Below are positions 1 to 6,668 of a stretch of DNA of 8,544 bases, one piece after another. This DNA comes from JABWBR01 sp036741235 (GTDB taxonomy: Bacteria > Bacteroidota > Bacteroidia > Chitinophagales > Saprospiraceae): contig DAINSQ010000199.1 of the NCBI GenBank assembly GCA_036741235.1, positions 1-8,544 of the forward strand, given 5' to 3'. Position numbers and translations under genes: made by a program. The notes under the pieces were generated by a model that made no database searches, had not been told where the DNA came from, and worked only from the letters and a program-made list of their open reading frames with translations. Position 1 is the stretch's first letter. Each line of letters begins with the position of its first letter.

Positions 1-48
1 ATCAGCATCCCGACCTCCTTCCAGTCGGTACGGGACTCCCTTCGGTCG
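1..48. other. Intergenic DNA at window edge, no gene seen
   Basis: No coding frame is supported here. There is a short dyad, CCGAC (10-14) with GTCGG (24-28), and a small TTCG/CGAA palindrome at 41-50. There is no T-run, so I do not call a terminator for the gene ending at 99. The sequence may be the end of a dispersed intergenic repeat, but that cannot be judged from one copy. Confidence 0.4.
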
Positions 49-96
49 AATCAGCAAATTAGCAAATCAGCAAATCAGCAAATTAGCACATCAGCA
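49..96. repeat. 8-bp tandem repeat, six copies (AATCAGCA type)
   Basis: Six head-to-tail 8-bp units occupy 49-96: AATCAGCA, AATTAGCA, AATCAGCA, AATCAGCA, AATTAGCA and CATCAGCA. The variants differ by a single C/T or A/C change. The array stops three bases before the stop codon of the RlpA-like gene (TGA at 99-101 on the minus strand), so it lies in its 3' untranslated region. Its unit length is not a multiple of three and it does not enter the gene. Copy number is likely to vary between strains (inference). Confidence 0.85.
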
Positions 97-98
97 AA

Positions 99-860
99 TC
101 ACTTAATTTTAACCACCACCCCGTCAATAATATGCCTGGACTTGAGGTCGTTGAGATAATTCTGGGCGGAAGAAAAGGCGTGGAAGGGCCCCAGCACGAT
201 GCGATAAAGCAGTGCGCCGTTTTTGTTGTAATCTTCTTTCAGATACAGATGCTCAATCCCTTCTTGCACATAATTGGCTATCTGGCGTTCGGCGTTGGAG
301 ATATCCTGATAGGAGGCTAATTGAATAACATAGCCGTCGAGCCCGGCGGGCAGGCGTTGCGGTTGGCCGACTGTTGCCGCCGGCGCGGCGCCGGCCCCCT
401 TGGCCGTCAATGCGGCGCTGCCGCCTTTGGCCTGCAAGTCATTGCCGTAGCTGCCTCTAGCCTGGCTGCTGTAAGCGCTCTGCGGGTTCACGCTGGAATA
501 ACCCACCGATTCTACTGAAACCCTGGTTTTTCCAACTTTAAGCAGATCAATTGCCGCTGCGCCTGCCTTTGACAACATAACGACGCAATCGCCGCAGTGC
601 AGCTCATTGTCGTTTACCCGCACTACCACCGATTGCTGATTGTCGTAGCGCGTAACGCGCAACAACGTACCTTTGGCATACGAGCGGTGCGCGCAGGTGA
701 GTTCGTTTTTATGGTAAATTTCGCCCAGCGAAGTGGGCTGCCCTTCGAGGTGATCAGCGTAGTAAATGGCGTAACCTGATTCTGAACGACTACCCGTTTG
801 ACCAACTATGGCGCCTGCCGCTACCAACCAGCAAATACCGGTGATGAGGATTGTTCTCAT
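99..860 (-). CDS. RlpA-like double-psi beta-barrel protein with C-terminal SPOR domain
   Basis: Exported protein of 253 residues. Residues 1-20 form a signal peptide (basic start, hydrophobic core LITGICWLVAAGAIVG). Residues about 30-117 match the RlpA-type double-psi beta-barrel (GEIYHKNELTCAH, GTLLRVT, SVVVRVND). Residues 120-175 are a Ser/Gly/Ala-rich linker, and 177-253 are a SPOR domain (GYVIQLASYQD...YRIVLGPF). RlpA proteins are septal, SPOR domains bind denuded peptidoglycan, and some RlpAs are lytic transglycosylases. Here the Glu (47) and His (58) of the usual active-site block are present, but the usual Asp between them is His50, and the usual Asp of the IIDLS strand is Met95. A CxxC pair (89, 92) sits in the barrel. 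A cell-wall-binding role is therefore safer than an enzymatic one. The frame is open upstream to a TTG at 881, but that TTG lies inside the putative -7 box, so I chose the ATG at 860. The architecture matches RlpA; orthology is not proven. Confidence 0.85.
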   Translation of the reverse strand: MRTILITGICWLVAAGAIVGQTGSRSESGYAIYYADHLEGQPTSLGEIYHKNELTCAHRSYAKGTLLRVTRYDNQQSVVVRVNDNELHCGDCVVMLSKAGAAAIDLLKVGKTRVSVESVGYSSVNPQSAYSSQARGSYGNDLQAKGGSAALTAKGAGAAPAATVGQPQRLPAGLDGYVIQLASYQDISNAERQIANYVQEGIEHLYLKEDYNKNGALLYRIVLGPFHAFSSAQNYLNDLKSRHIIDGVVVKIK

Positions 861-878
861 GGGAATGGATTTAAAGCG

Positions 879-906
879 CAAAGATACAAAAAAAGCGTCA
901 TTCCAA
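879..906 (-). promoter_or_regulatory. Putative Bacteroidota-type promoter of the RlpA-like gene
   Basis: On the minus strand there is TTG (906-904), a 17-base spacer, then TATCTTTG (886-879). This is an exact match to the Bacteroidota sigma-ABfr pattern TTG-N17-23-TAnnTTTG. Transcription would start near 872-874, giving a leader of about 12 bases before the ATG at 860. The TTG lies in the loop of the upstream gene's terminator hairpin, and the -7 box begins one base after the T-run. The match is seen directly; activity is inferred. Confidence 0.65.
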
Positions 907-928
907 CACGAAGTCGAAATGACGCTTT
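888..928 (-). terminator. Intrinsic terminator of the large surface-protein gene
   Basis: A perfect 11-bp inverted repeat (AAAGCGTCATT at 892-902, AATGACGCTTT at 918-928) encloses a 15-base loop. Read on the minus strand, the stem is followed by seven Ts (894-888, three of them in the stem). It begins 22 bases after the stop codon of the gene ending at 951. This is a textbook rho-independent terminator for minus-strand transcription. The plus-strand side has no T-run, so it is not bidirectional. Confidence 0.88.
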
Positions 929-950
929 GGAGGTGTACCCTGTCGCTTTG

Positions 951-3900
951 TTACTTCATCAGAATCACATCTCCTTTGTATAAAAGCACTTCGCCGTCGA
1001 TAAATTCGATTTCTGCGAAGTAAACATAAACGCCTGCGTTGAGCGGCCTTCCGCGGTGCGTGCCGTCCCAGCCGAATGCCGGATTATTGGGCTGGAAGTT
1101 GTACAACTCGAACATGGATTCGCCCCAGCGGTTGAAGACCAGGAAAGACTTCACACTGCGCACATCATTGCCGCCGAAAATCATAAACTGGTCGTTTACG
1201 CCGTCTTCGTCGGGCGAAAATGCATTGGGTATGTACACCAGGCGCGGCTTCTCCACCACGATATTGATGCGGTCCATGGCCGTACAGCCGTTTTCATCCA
1301 TTACCGTAACGGTATAGGTATTGGCGGTAGCCGGCGTAGCAACAGGATTGAAGCAGTCGAAGCACGACAGCGTAGAGTCTTGCTTCCAGATGTAGCTGTC
1401 TACCGGGTAGCTTGTCAATGCCTGCAACTGGATGGATTCGCCCAGTTTGATGCGCTGGTCATCGCCCAGGTCGACGATCAACTCCTGCGGCTGGTTGATG
1501 GTGATATCGCCTTCCCACAAACAGCCGTTGTCGTCCTGTACCTGAATGGCATAAATACCCACGCCGAGATTGGGGAGTACCGACACGGTAGAGAACGGCG
1601 AATCGTCAATGGAATAGGTGTATGGGCCTACGCCGCCGGTAACTTCCGAGATATTGGCAAAACCCGTCTCGTCGCCGAAGCAGGGCGGATCGGAGGTCTC
1701 CACGGTTACCTTCAGCGATTCGGGGGCGTTGAGTACGCCCTGTGCCTGCGTTTGACAGCCGTGCTGATCGGTTATGGTCACTATGTAATTGCCCGCACCG
1801 AGATTCGAGATGGTGATGCCGCTCTGGTTGTTGTTCCAGGCGTAATTGTAGGGCGGCGTACCGCCACCGGCGTTGGCGGTGAATGAACCGTCTGTAGACT
1901 CGGCGCAAGAAATACCGAAACCGTTGAAATTGGATGCCGATAACGAGGCCGTCACCGGAGTAGGTTGCTGCACGCTGAAATTGATGATATCCTGGATATT
2001 GTAGCTATCCGTAACTGTAATGCGGTAGTTGCCCGCCGGCAGGTTGCCGATCAGGGTATTGATATTATTGCCGGCAATAACGCCCGTGCCGCTGGGCCCG
2101 CCGGAAAGCGATTGCCAGCTGTAGTTGTAAGGCGGCGTACCTCTTGTGAGCGCAAAAGTGAACGAACCATCTGCAGAACCATTACAAAGCGCGTCGGTTC
2201 CACTGAGCGTGAAGGCCAGTTCACAAGGATACACAGTCAGGTTGAGCGTTACAACACTGTCGCAACCGTTAATCGAATTGAGCGTAGTCACAAAAGTACC
2301 GTTGGCGCTGAAGCTGTTGTTGCCTACCTGGTAAGAATCGCCCTCGCAGATGGCTTCGGTCAGTGTAACACTGTAAACCGGGTTAACCGTAAGGTTGAGC
2401 GTCACGATGCTGTCGCAACCTGTTGCAGCCGTCAGCACGTCCTGGTATACGCCACTGGTGTTGTAGGTGGAAGATCCCACCTGGAAGCTCTCGCCCTGGC
2501 AGATAGCCTGTGTGAGCGCAGTAGTAGCGGTGGGAATGACGGTCAGGTTGAGAAATACCGTACTGTCGCAGCCGTTGGCGGCAGTGAGTACATCGGTATA
2601 AGCGCCGGAGGCGGTATAGGTCGACGATCCCACCGAATACGATTCGCCCTGGCAAATAGCGGGCGTCAGCGTAGTTTGCGGGTTATTCAGGATGGTCAGG
2701 TTGAGATTGACGATACTATCGCAGCCGTTGGCGGCTACGAGTACGTTTTGGTAAACCCCGGCAGTTGTATACGTGGAAGTACCCACCTGGAAGCTTTCGC
2801 CGTCGCAGATCGCCGGCGTCAGGTTGGTCACCGGCACGTTGAGTACGGTCAGCGCCAGGTTGACGATGCTATCGCAGCCGTTGACGGTGGTGAGAACGTT
2901 TTGGTAAGTGCCCGTGGTAGTATAAGTTGAAGTCCCAACCGAATAACTTTCGCCATCGCAAATGGACGGAGCAAGATCCGTGACCGGCACAGGGAAAACG
3001 GTCAGGTTAAGATTGACGATACTGTCGCACAAATCCTGGGAGATAAACATATCCTGGTAGACGCCGGTTGTTGAATACACCGAGTTGCCCACCTGATAGG
3101 TTTCGCCTTCGCAGATTTCAATATTCAGGTTGGTTTCATAAAATGAAGTCACTTCCAGATCGAGTACTACGGTACTGTCGCAGCCGAGGGCTGTAGTCAG
3201 TACGTTTGTATAAATGCCGGCGGTATTGTAAACCGAAGTACCTACGGTATAGCTGCCGCCGGTACAAATAGCGGCGTCGATAAAGGTAGTAGGCGTAGGC
3301 GCTACGGTCAGGTTGAGCGTGACGATACTGTCGCAGCCGTTGGCGGCGGTAAAGGTGGCCAGATAGGTACCCGAGGTAGTGTAATCTGATGTGCCCAGGC
3401 TATACGTCTCGCCGTTGCAAATGAGTTCGGTAAGCGTAGTTTCCGGCACGTCGAGTACGGTCAGGTTGAGATCAATAATACTATCACAACCATTAGCCGC
3501 TACGAGGACATCCTGATAAATACCCGGCGTTGAATAGGTTGAACTGCCTACCTGATAGCTTTCGCCGTCGCAGATCGATTCTACAAGGGCTGTTTGCGGT
3601 ACGTTGAGAACCGTCAGCGCCAGCGTAACGATACTATCGCAGCCGTTGGCGGCAGTGAGTACGTCGGTATAGGCGCCGCTGGCCGTGTAAGTGGAATTGC
3701 CCACCTGGTAGCTTTCGCCGTCGCAGATCGACTCTGTCAGGGACGTTTCGGGCACGTCGAGTACGGTCAGCGCCAGGTTGACAACGCTGTCGCAGCCGGT
3801 TGCTGCAGTTAGTATATTGACATAATTGCCGGTGGTAGTATACGTTGATGTTCCTACCCCAAAACTTTCCCCATCGCAGATACTGATGGCGAGGTTGGTT

Positions 3901-6368
3901 TCCGGCTCGTCAAATACGGTGAGGTTGAGGTGCAACACGCTATCGCAACCGGTGGCGGTTACAAAAAATTCGTCGTAGCTGCCGGTTTGATTGTAGGTAC
4001 TGCTGCCTACCGTAAAGGACTCGCTTTCGCAAATGCTGACGTCTAGGGTCTCCTCCAGGATGTCTGCTACGGTGAGTGTCAGCACCACGATACTATCGCA
4101 ACCGATGCTGTTTGATAGCGTATCGCGGTATAGACCGCTGGCGGTATAGCCGGAAGTGCCTACTGTATAGGTTTGTCCGGTGCAAATAGCAGCAGAAACA
4201 GGATATTCTGTAGGAGGTATCACGTTAAGCGCCAGGAATACCAGGCTATCGCAGCCGTTGGCGGCAGTGAGTATATCGGTATAGGCGCCGCTGGCGGTAT
4301 AATCGGAGTTACCAACGCTGTAGCTGGCGCCCTGGCAAATCGTAGCGCTCAGGGAGGTTTGCGGTATCGGCAGTACGGTGAGGTTGAGGTTGACGGTACT
4401 GTCGCAGCCGGTAACGGCAGTCAGAATATTGGTGTATGTACCCGTTGTGTTATACGTTGAGGTACCGACGCTGTAGGTTTCGTCTTCGCAAATAGATTCC
4501 GTCAGGTTGGTAACCACCTCGGGCAGGATAGTCAGGTTGAGCGTAATAATACTATCGCAGCCGTTGAGGGCGGTAAGCGTATCTCGATATAGGCCGCTGA
4601 CGTCGTAGGTTTCTGCGCCGACGCTGTAGGTCTCTCCGAAGCAAAGCGTTTCTGACAGTGATGTTTGAGGCACGGGCAACACGGTCAGGTTGAGGTTGAC
4701 CGTACTGTCGCAGCCGTTTTGAGCGATAAAATGCTGTTGGTAAGTACCCGGATTAGTATAACTGGTGGTACCTACCGTATAACTTTCGCCCTGGCAAATA
4801 GAGGGGGTAAGGTTGGTGATATTGGGCGGCAGCACGGTCAGGTTGAGATTGACCGTACTGTCGCAACCCAGGTAAGAAGCGTTTTGCAGCACTTTTGTAA
4901 AGTTGCCGGAAGTGCTGTAAGTCGAATTGCCAATGGTCACGCTTTGCCCGGCACAGATGGTTTGCGACAGGTTGGTGACGGGGTTGGAAACGCTTAAGTA
5001 TAAGGTGACCAAACTATCGCAGCCCGCGTAGGAGTCCAGGTTGGCATTATAAATACCCGGTTGGGTGAGGGCCTGGTTGCCCAGCAGGAAGTAGTCGCCC
5101 TGACATATGGTTCTGTACAATACTGTCAGCGGCGGCGGCGGTACAACCAGCAGGTTGACATACACGAAATTGTCGCAACCTTGCGGCGTGGTCAGTGTAA
5201 CCTGGTATTGGCCGGTCTGGTTAAAAGTATAGCTATGGCCGAAATTGTCGGAGACCGTAATTGAGCTGCCCTGGCAAATCACCTCGTCAACCAGCGTAGC
5301 TTGTACGTCATTGACAATCAGATTGACGGTAACCGTACTGTCGCAGCCGGCAGTTGTAAACAGGTTGAAAGTATTGGGCCCCGGGAAGGCCGGTTGCCCG
5401 CCCACGAGGTAGGGTAGTTCATCAGAACATATCGTAACAGTACCCAGGTTGGTAAACTGTGGCGGCTGGACGATCAGGTTCAGGCGGGTGGGGCGCAGAC
5501 AGCCGTTGGCCTGCGGCACCATGAAGTTGTATAATCCCGTTTGGGAAAAAGTCATATTTCCCACGGTATAACTTTGTCCCTGGCAAATCTTGACCGTTCC
5601 CAGGTTGTTGAGCGGCAATTGGGTGATCGGGAAGTTTTGGCAAATCTGGTTACCCGTGAAACAGGGGTTGGAAGGCGTTACGCACACCTGGAAGCTACTG
5701 CCGGTAGCAGGTATCGTAATATTCGTTGTTTGGGTATAACCCGCCGGCTGGCCGTTGACCGTCCAGTCGTAAACGCTGGCGCCGTTGACGGTTGTAGAAG
5801 TAAAGGGGAAAGTCCCGCCGGGGCAGAACGGCCCCTGGGCCTGGATCATAGCGTTGCCGGTTACCGGGGGCGCAGAGCCGCTACCGGAAAGGATATTGAC
5901 GGAAAAGTTGCAGATATCTCCCACGTTGCCGTCTACAACAATAAAGTAGATGCCGCCCGCCTGGGTGGCTACGTTAAACGTGGCAAACGTATTTGGAGGG
6001 ATAGCAGGATAACATTCGCTCACCAGCGTAAAACTTTCGCAGTCGAGCGTACTATACACGCCTATCTGCAGGCCGTTGCCCTGGTTGCAGTTGTATACGT
6101 CGATCTGCATGGTGAGGCCGTTGGAACCGGCTACAAAACCTACCCATTGGGTATTGTGCAACTGCGGCGCACAGAAACCATCGGGGGCCATTCCCAGGGC
6201 GGTAATGTCATTATACCCTATGAACCCGTTGATATTGCAAAATACGCACGAGGTTTCACAAGTACTGGTTAAGTCAACTCCGGGCGGGCATGCGTCTGGC
6301 GGTTGCTGCGACCAGCCGTTTAATGCATAAAGGGAAAATGCGAACAGTAACGGTAGAATTCTCTTCAT
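951..6368 (-). CDS. Giant repeat-containing cell-surface protein, T9SS type B (gliding-motility) C-terminal domain
   Basis: Secreted protein of 1805 residues. Residues 1-20 are a signal peptide (MKRILPLLFAFSLYALNGWS, then QQ). Residues about 40-165 form a Cys-containing beta-rich domain, CUB- or prepeptidase-like by appearance only. Residues 172-250 are PKD-like (YDWTVNG). Residues 253-1382 carry about 22 tandem 51-residue repeats (consensus ICDGESYxVGTSTYTTSGxYxDVLTAANGCDS split over two halves, ending LNLTV). Three SprB-like repeats follow (1383-1628; CNGSADGSF, GTPPYNYSW, GNYRITVTD), then a PKD-like domain (1629-1707). The last ~97 residues are a gliding-motility CTD (IPNAFSPDEDGVNDQF, FNRWGE, GWDGT, LNAGVYVY, KGDVILMK), the type B signal recognised by the type IX secretion system. 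A role in adhesion or gliding, as for SprB, is inference; no enzymatic domain is visible. The ATG at 6368 starts directly at the signal peptide; there is no strong Shine-Dalgarno sequence. The gene ends at its own terminator (888-928). Repeats near the N-terminus (253-462) are more diverged than the rest. Confidence 0.93.
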   Translation of the reverse strand: MKRILPLLFAFSLYALNGWSQQPPDACPPGVDLTSTCETSCVFCNINGFIGYNDITALGMAPDGFCAPQLHNTQWVGFVAGSNGLTMQIDVYNCNQGNGLQIGVYSTLDCESFTLVSECYPAIPPNTFATFNVATQAGGIYFIVVDGNVGDICNFSVNILSGSGSAPPVTGNAMIQAQGPFCPGGTFPFTSTTVNGASVYDWTVNGQPAGYTQTTNITIPATGSSFQVCVTPSNPCFTGNQICQNFPITQLPLNNLGTVKICQGQSYTVGNMTFSQTGLYNFMVPQANGCLRPTRLNLIVQPPQFTNLGTVTICSDELPYLVGGQPAFPGPNTFNLFTTAGCDSTVTVNLIVNDVQATLVDEVICQGSSITVSDNFGHSYTFNQTGQYQVTLTTPQGCDNFVYVNLLVVPPPPLTVLYRTICQGDYFLLGNQALTQPGIYNANLDSYAGCDSLVTLYLSVSNPVTNLSQTICAGQSVTIGNSTYSTSGNFTKVLQNASYLGCDSTVNLNLTVLPPNITNLTPSICQGESYTVGTTSYTNPGTYQQHFIAQNGCDSTVNLNLTVLPVPQTSLSETLCFGETYSVGAETYDVSGLYRDTLTALNGCDSIITLNLTILPEVVTNLTESICEDETYSVGTSTYNTTGTYTNILTAVTGCDSTVNLNLTVLPIPQTSLSATICQGASYSVGNSDYTASGAYTDILTAANGCDSLVFLALNVIPPTEYPVSAAICTGQTYTVGTSGYTASGLYRDTLSNSIGCDSIVVLTLTVADILEETLDVSICESESFTVGSSTYNQTGSYDEFFVTATGCDSVLHLNLTVFDEPETNLAISICDGESFGVGTSTYTTTGNYVNILTAATGCDSVVNLALTVLDVPETSLTESICDGESYQVGNSTYTASGAYTDVLTAANGCDSIVTLALTVLNVPQTALVESICDGESYQVGSSTYSTPGIYQDVLVAANGCDSIIDLNLTVLDVPETTLTELICNGETYSLGTSDYTTSGTYLATFTAANGCDSIVTLNLTVAPTPTTFIDAAICTGGSYTVGTSVYNTAGIYTNVLTTALGCDSTVVLDLEVTSFYETNLNIEICEGETYQVGNSVYSTTGVYQDMFISQDLCDSIVNLNLTVFPVPVTDLAPSICDGESYSVGTSTYTTTGTYQNVLTTVNGCDSIVNLALTVLNVPVTNLTPAICDGESFQVGTSTYTTAGVYQNVLVAANGCDSIVNLNLTILNNPQTTLTPAICQGESYSVGSSTYTASGAYTDVLTAANGCDSTVFLNLTVIPTATTALTQAICQGESFQVGSSTYNTSGVYQDVLTAATGCDSIVTLNLTVNPVYSVTLTEAICEGDSYQVGNNSFSANGTFVTTLNSINGCDSVVTLNLTVYPCELAFTLSGTDALCNGSADGSFTFALTRGTPPYNYSWQSLSGGPSGTGVIAGNNINTLIGNLPAGNYRITVTDSYNIQDIINFSVQQPTPVTASLSASNFNGFGISCAESTDGSFTANAGGGTPPYNYAWNNNQSGITISNLGAGNYIVTITDQHGCQTQAQGVLNAPESLKVTVETSDPPCFGDETGFANISEVTGGVGPYTYSIDDSPFSTVSVLPNLGVGIYAIQVQDDNGCLWEGDITINQPQELIVDLGDDQRIKLGESIQLQALTSYPVDSYIWKQDSTLSCFDCFNPVATPATANTYTVTVMDENGCTAMDRINIVVEKPRLVYIPNAFSPDEDGVNDQFMIFGGNDVRSVKSFLVFNRWGESMFELYNFQPNNPAFGWDGTHRGRPLNAGVYVYFAEIEFIDGEVLLYKGDVILMK
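954..1247 (-). other. Gliding-motility-associated (T9SS type B) C-terminal domain
   Basis: Encodes residues 1708-1805 of the large surface protein. The order of motifs is that of the family: PNAFSPDEDGVND, then a beta strand leading to FNRWGE, then GWDGTHRGRPLNAGVYVY, and a final strand ending in GDVILMK. In Bacteroidota this domain directs outer-membrane export by the type IX system and, unlike type A CTDs, is not always removed by PorU. It implies PorV/SprA-type machinery elsewhere in the genome. Confidence 0.92.
1485..2222 (-). other. Three SprB-like repeats in the surface protein
   Basis: Encodes residues about 1383-1628. Three units begin with a Cys and an Asp-Gly or similar turn (DALCNGSADGSF, ISCAESTDGSF, PPCFGDETGF), continue with an aromatic strand (PPYNYSW, PPYNYAW, GPYTYSI), and end with G-N/I-Y-x-V-x-D (GNYRITVTD, GNYIVTITD, GIYAIQVQD). 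This is the SprB repeat pattern known from Flavobacterium gliding adhesins. Between the 51-residue repeats and the sorting domain these units may form the proximal stalk (inference). Confidence 0.85.
2223..5612 (-). repeat. About 22 tandem 153-bp (51-residue) coding repeats
   Basis: Encodes residues about 253-1382. The period is 51 residues in most units, with indels only in the four first, diverged units and in the fifth (NASYLGCDS). Each standard unit has two Cys, 28 residues apart (ICxGE... and GCDS...), and ends in LNLTV or LALTV plus a short Val/Pro linker. In the first four units one or other half is degenerate: GCLR replaces GCDS in unit 1, ICSDELPY replaces ICxGE in unit 2, and GCDN replaces GCDS in unit 3. 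One late unit has LCDS. Twenty units keep DS followed by I, V, L or T. I do not recognise a named family for the unit; an Ig-like or other small beta-sandwich fold is a guess. Confidence 0.9.
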
Positions 6369-6498
6369 AAGTCACAATAAGGGTGTGGGTGAATTAAAAT
6401 ATTCATAATCAAGACTTTTAAGCGATCTGAGCGCCATGGGTCTTTTCAATTATTCCATAATTTTTCAAAATCGAAGGGAAATATCTCCAACAAATGTG

Positions 6499-6506
6499 CA
6501 AAACTA
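6499..6506 (-). promoter_or_regulatory. Possible -7 box for the surface-protein gene (TAGTTTTG)
   Basis: TAGTTTTG on the minus strand matches TAnnTTTG. It would give a leader of roughly 125 bases before the ATG at 6368. At the expected -33 distance only TTC is found (6528-6526, spacer 19), so the match is incomplete. The dyad at 6511-6528 falls exactly between the two boxes. Confidence 0.35.
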
Positions 6507-6510
6507 TAAT

Positions 6511-6528
6511 TTCGCAAAAGCTTGCGAA
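6511..6528. promoter_or_regulatory. Perfect 7-bp inverted repeat (possible operator)
   Basis: TTCGCAA (6511-6517) and TTGCGAA (6522-6528) are separated by AAGC. It could be an operator half-site pair or a small hairpin in a leader RNA. There is no T-run on either side, so it is not an intrinsic terminator. Confidence 0.4.
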
Positions 6529-6542
6529 CGGTTGTTCGGGGC

Positions 6543-6558
6543 TGCGATAGTTATCGCA
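6543..6558. promoter_or_regulatory. Perfect 7-bp inverted repeat with 2-bp centre (possible operator)
   Basis: TGCGATA (6543-6549) and TATCGCA (6552-6558) flank GT. The two-base centre is too short for an RNA hairpin loop unless the stem frays, so a binding site for a dimeric regulator fits better. Its centre is 31 bp from that of the preceding dyad, about three helical turns. No regulator gene is in the window. Confidence 0.4.
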
Positions 6559-6668
6559 CTGGGTAGTTGTGCCTTGCGTTTTGCGTCTTCAACAGAATGG
6601 TTGCGGATGTCATTTGATTGAGGGGATGCGGGCTGTAAGATATGGCGACTGATTGAAAGTTTTAGGCT

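Noticed and set aside
861..881. Extension of the RlpA-like protein to a TTG start at 881 (7 extra residues)
   Set aside because: The TTG forms part of the putative -7 box TATCTTTG, so it would lie upstream of the transcription start. The signal peptide begins properly at the ATG at 860.
1056..1886. 276-codon open frame on the plus strand, opposite the C-terminal and SprB-like region
   Set aside because: It lies wholly antisense to well-recognised domains (T9SS CTD, PKD-like and SprB-like), has no recognisable motif, and is explained by the codon composition of the true gene.
1965..2930. 321-codon open frame on the plus strand, opposite the surface-protein repeats
   Set aside because: The repeat unit is 153 bp, a multiple of three, so an antisense frame that is open in one unit stays open in the next. 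The translation shows the same 51-residue periodicity with no signal, domain or start context. The minus-strand protein is clearly the real product.
5541..6272. 243-codon open frame on the plus strand, opposite the N-terminal part of the surface protein
   Set aside because: Antisense to the N-terminal domain and first repeats of a gene with a clear signal peptide; no protein features of its own.
6436..6621. 61-codon open frame on the plus strand in the intergenic region
   Set aside because: It covers the dyads and a promoter-like box, has no N-terminal signal or family features, and no supporting leader. Chance is the simplest explanation.
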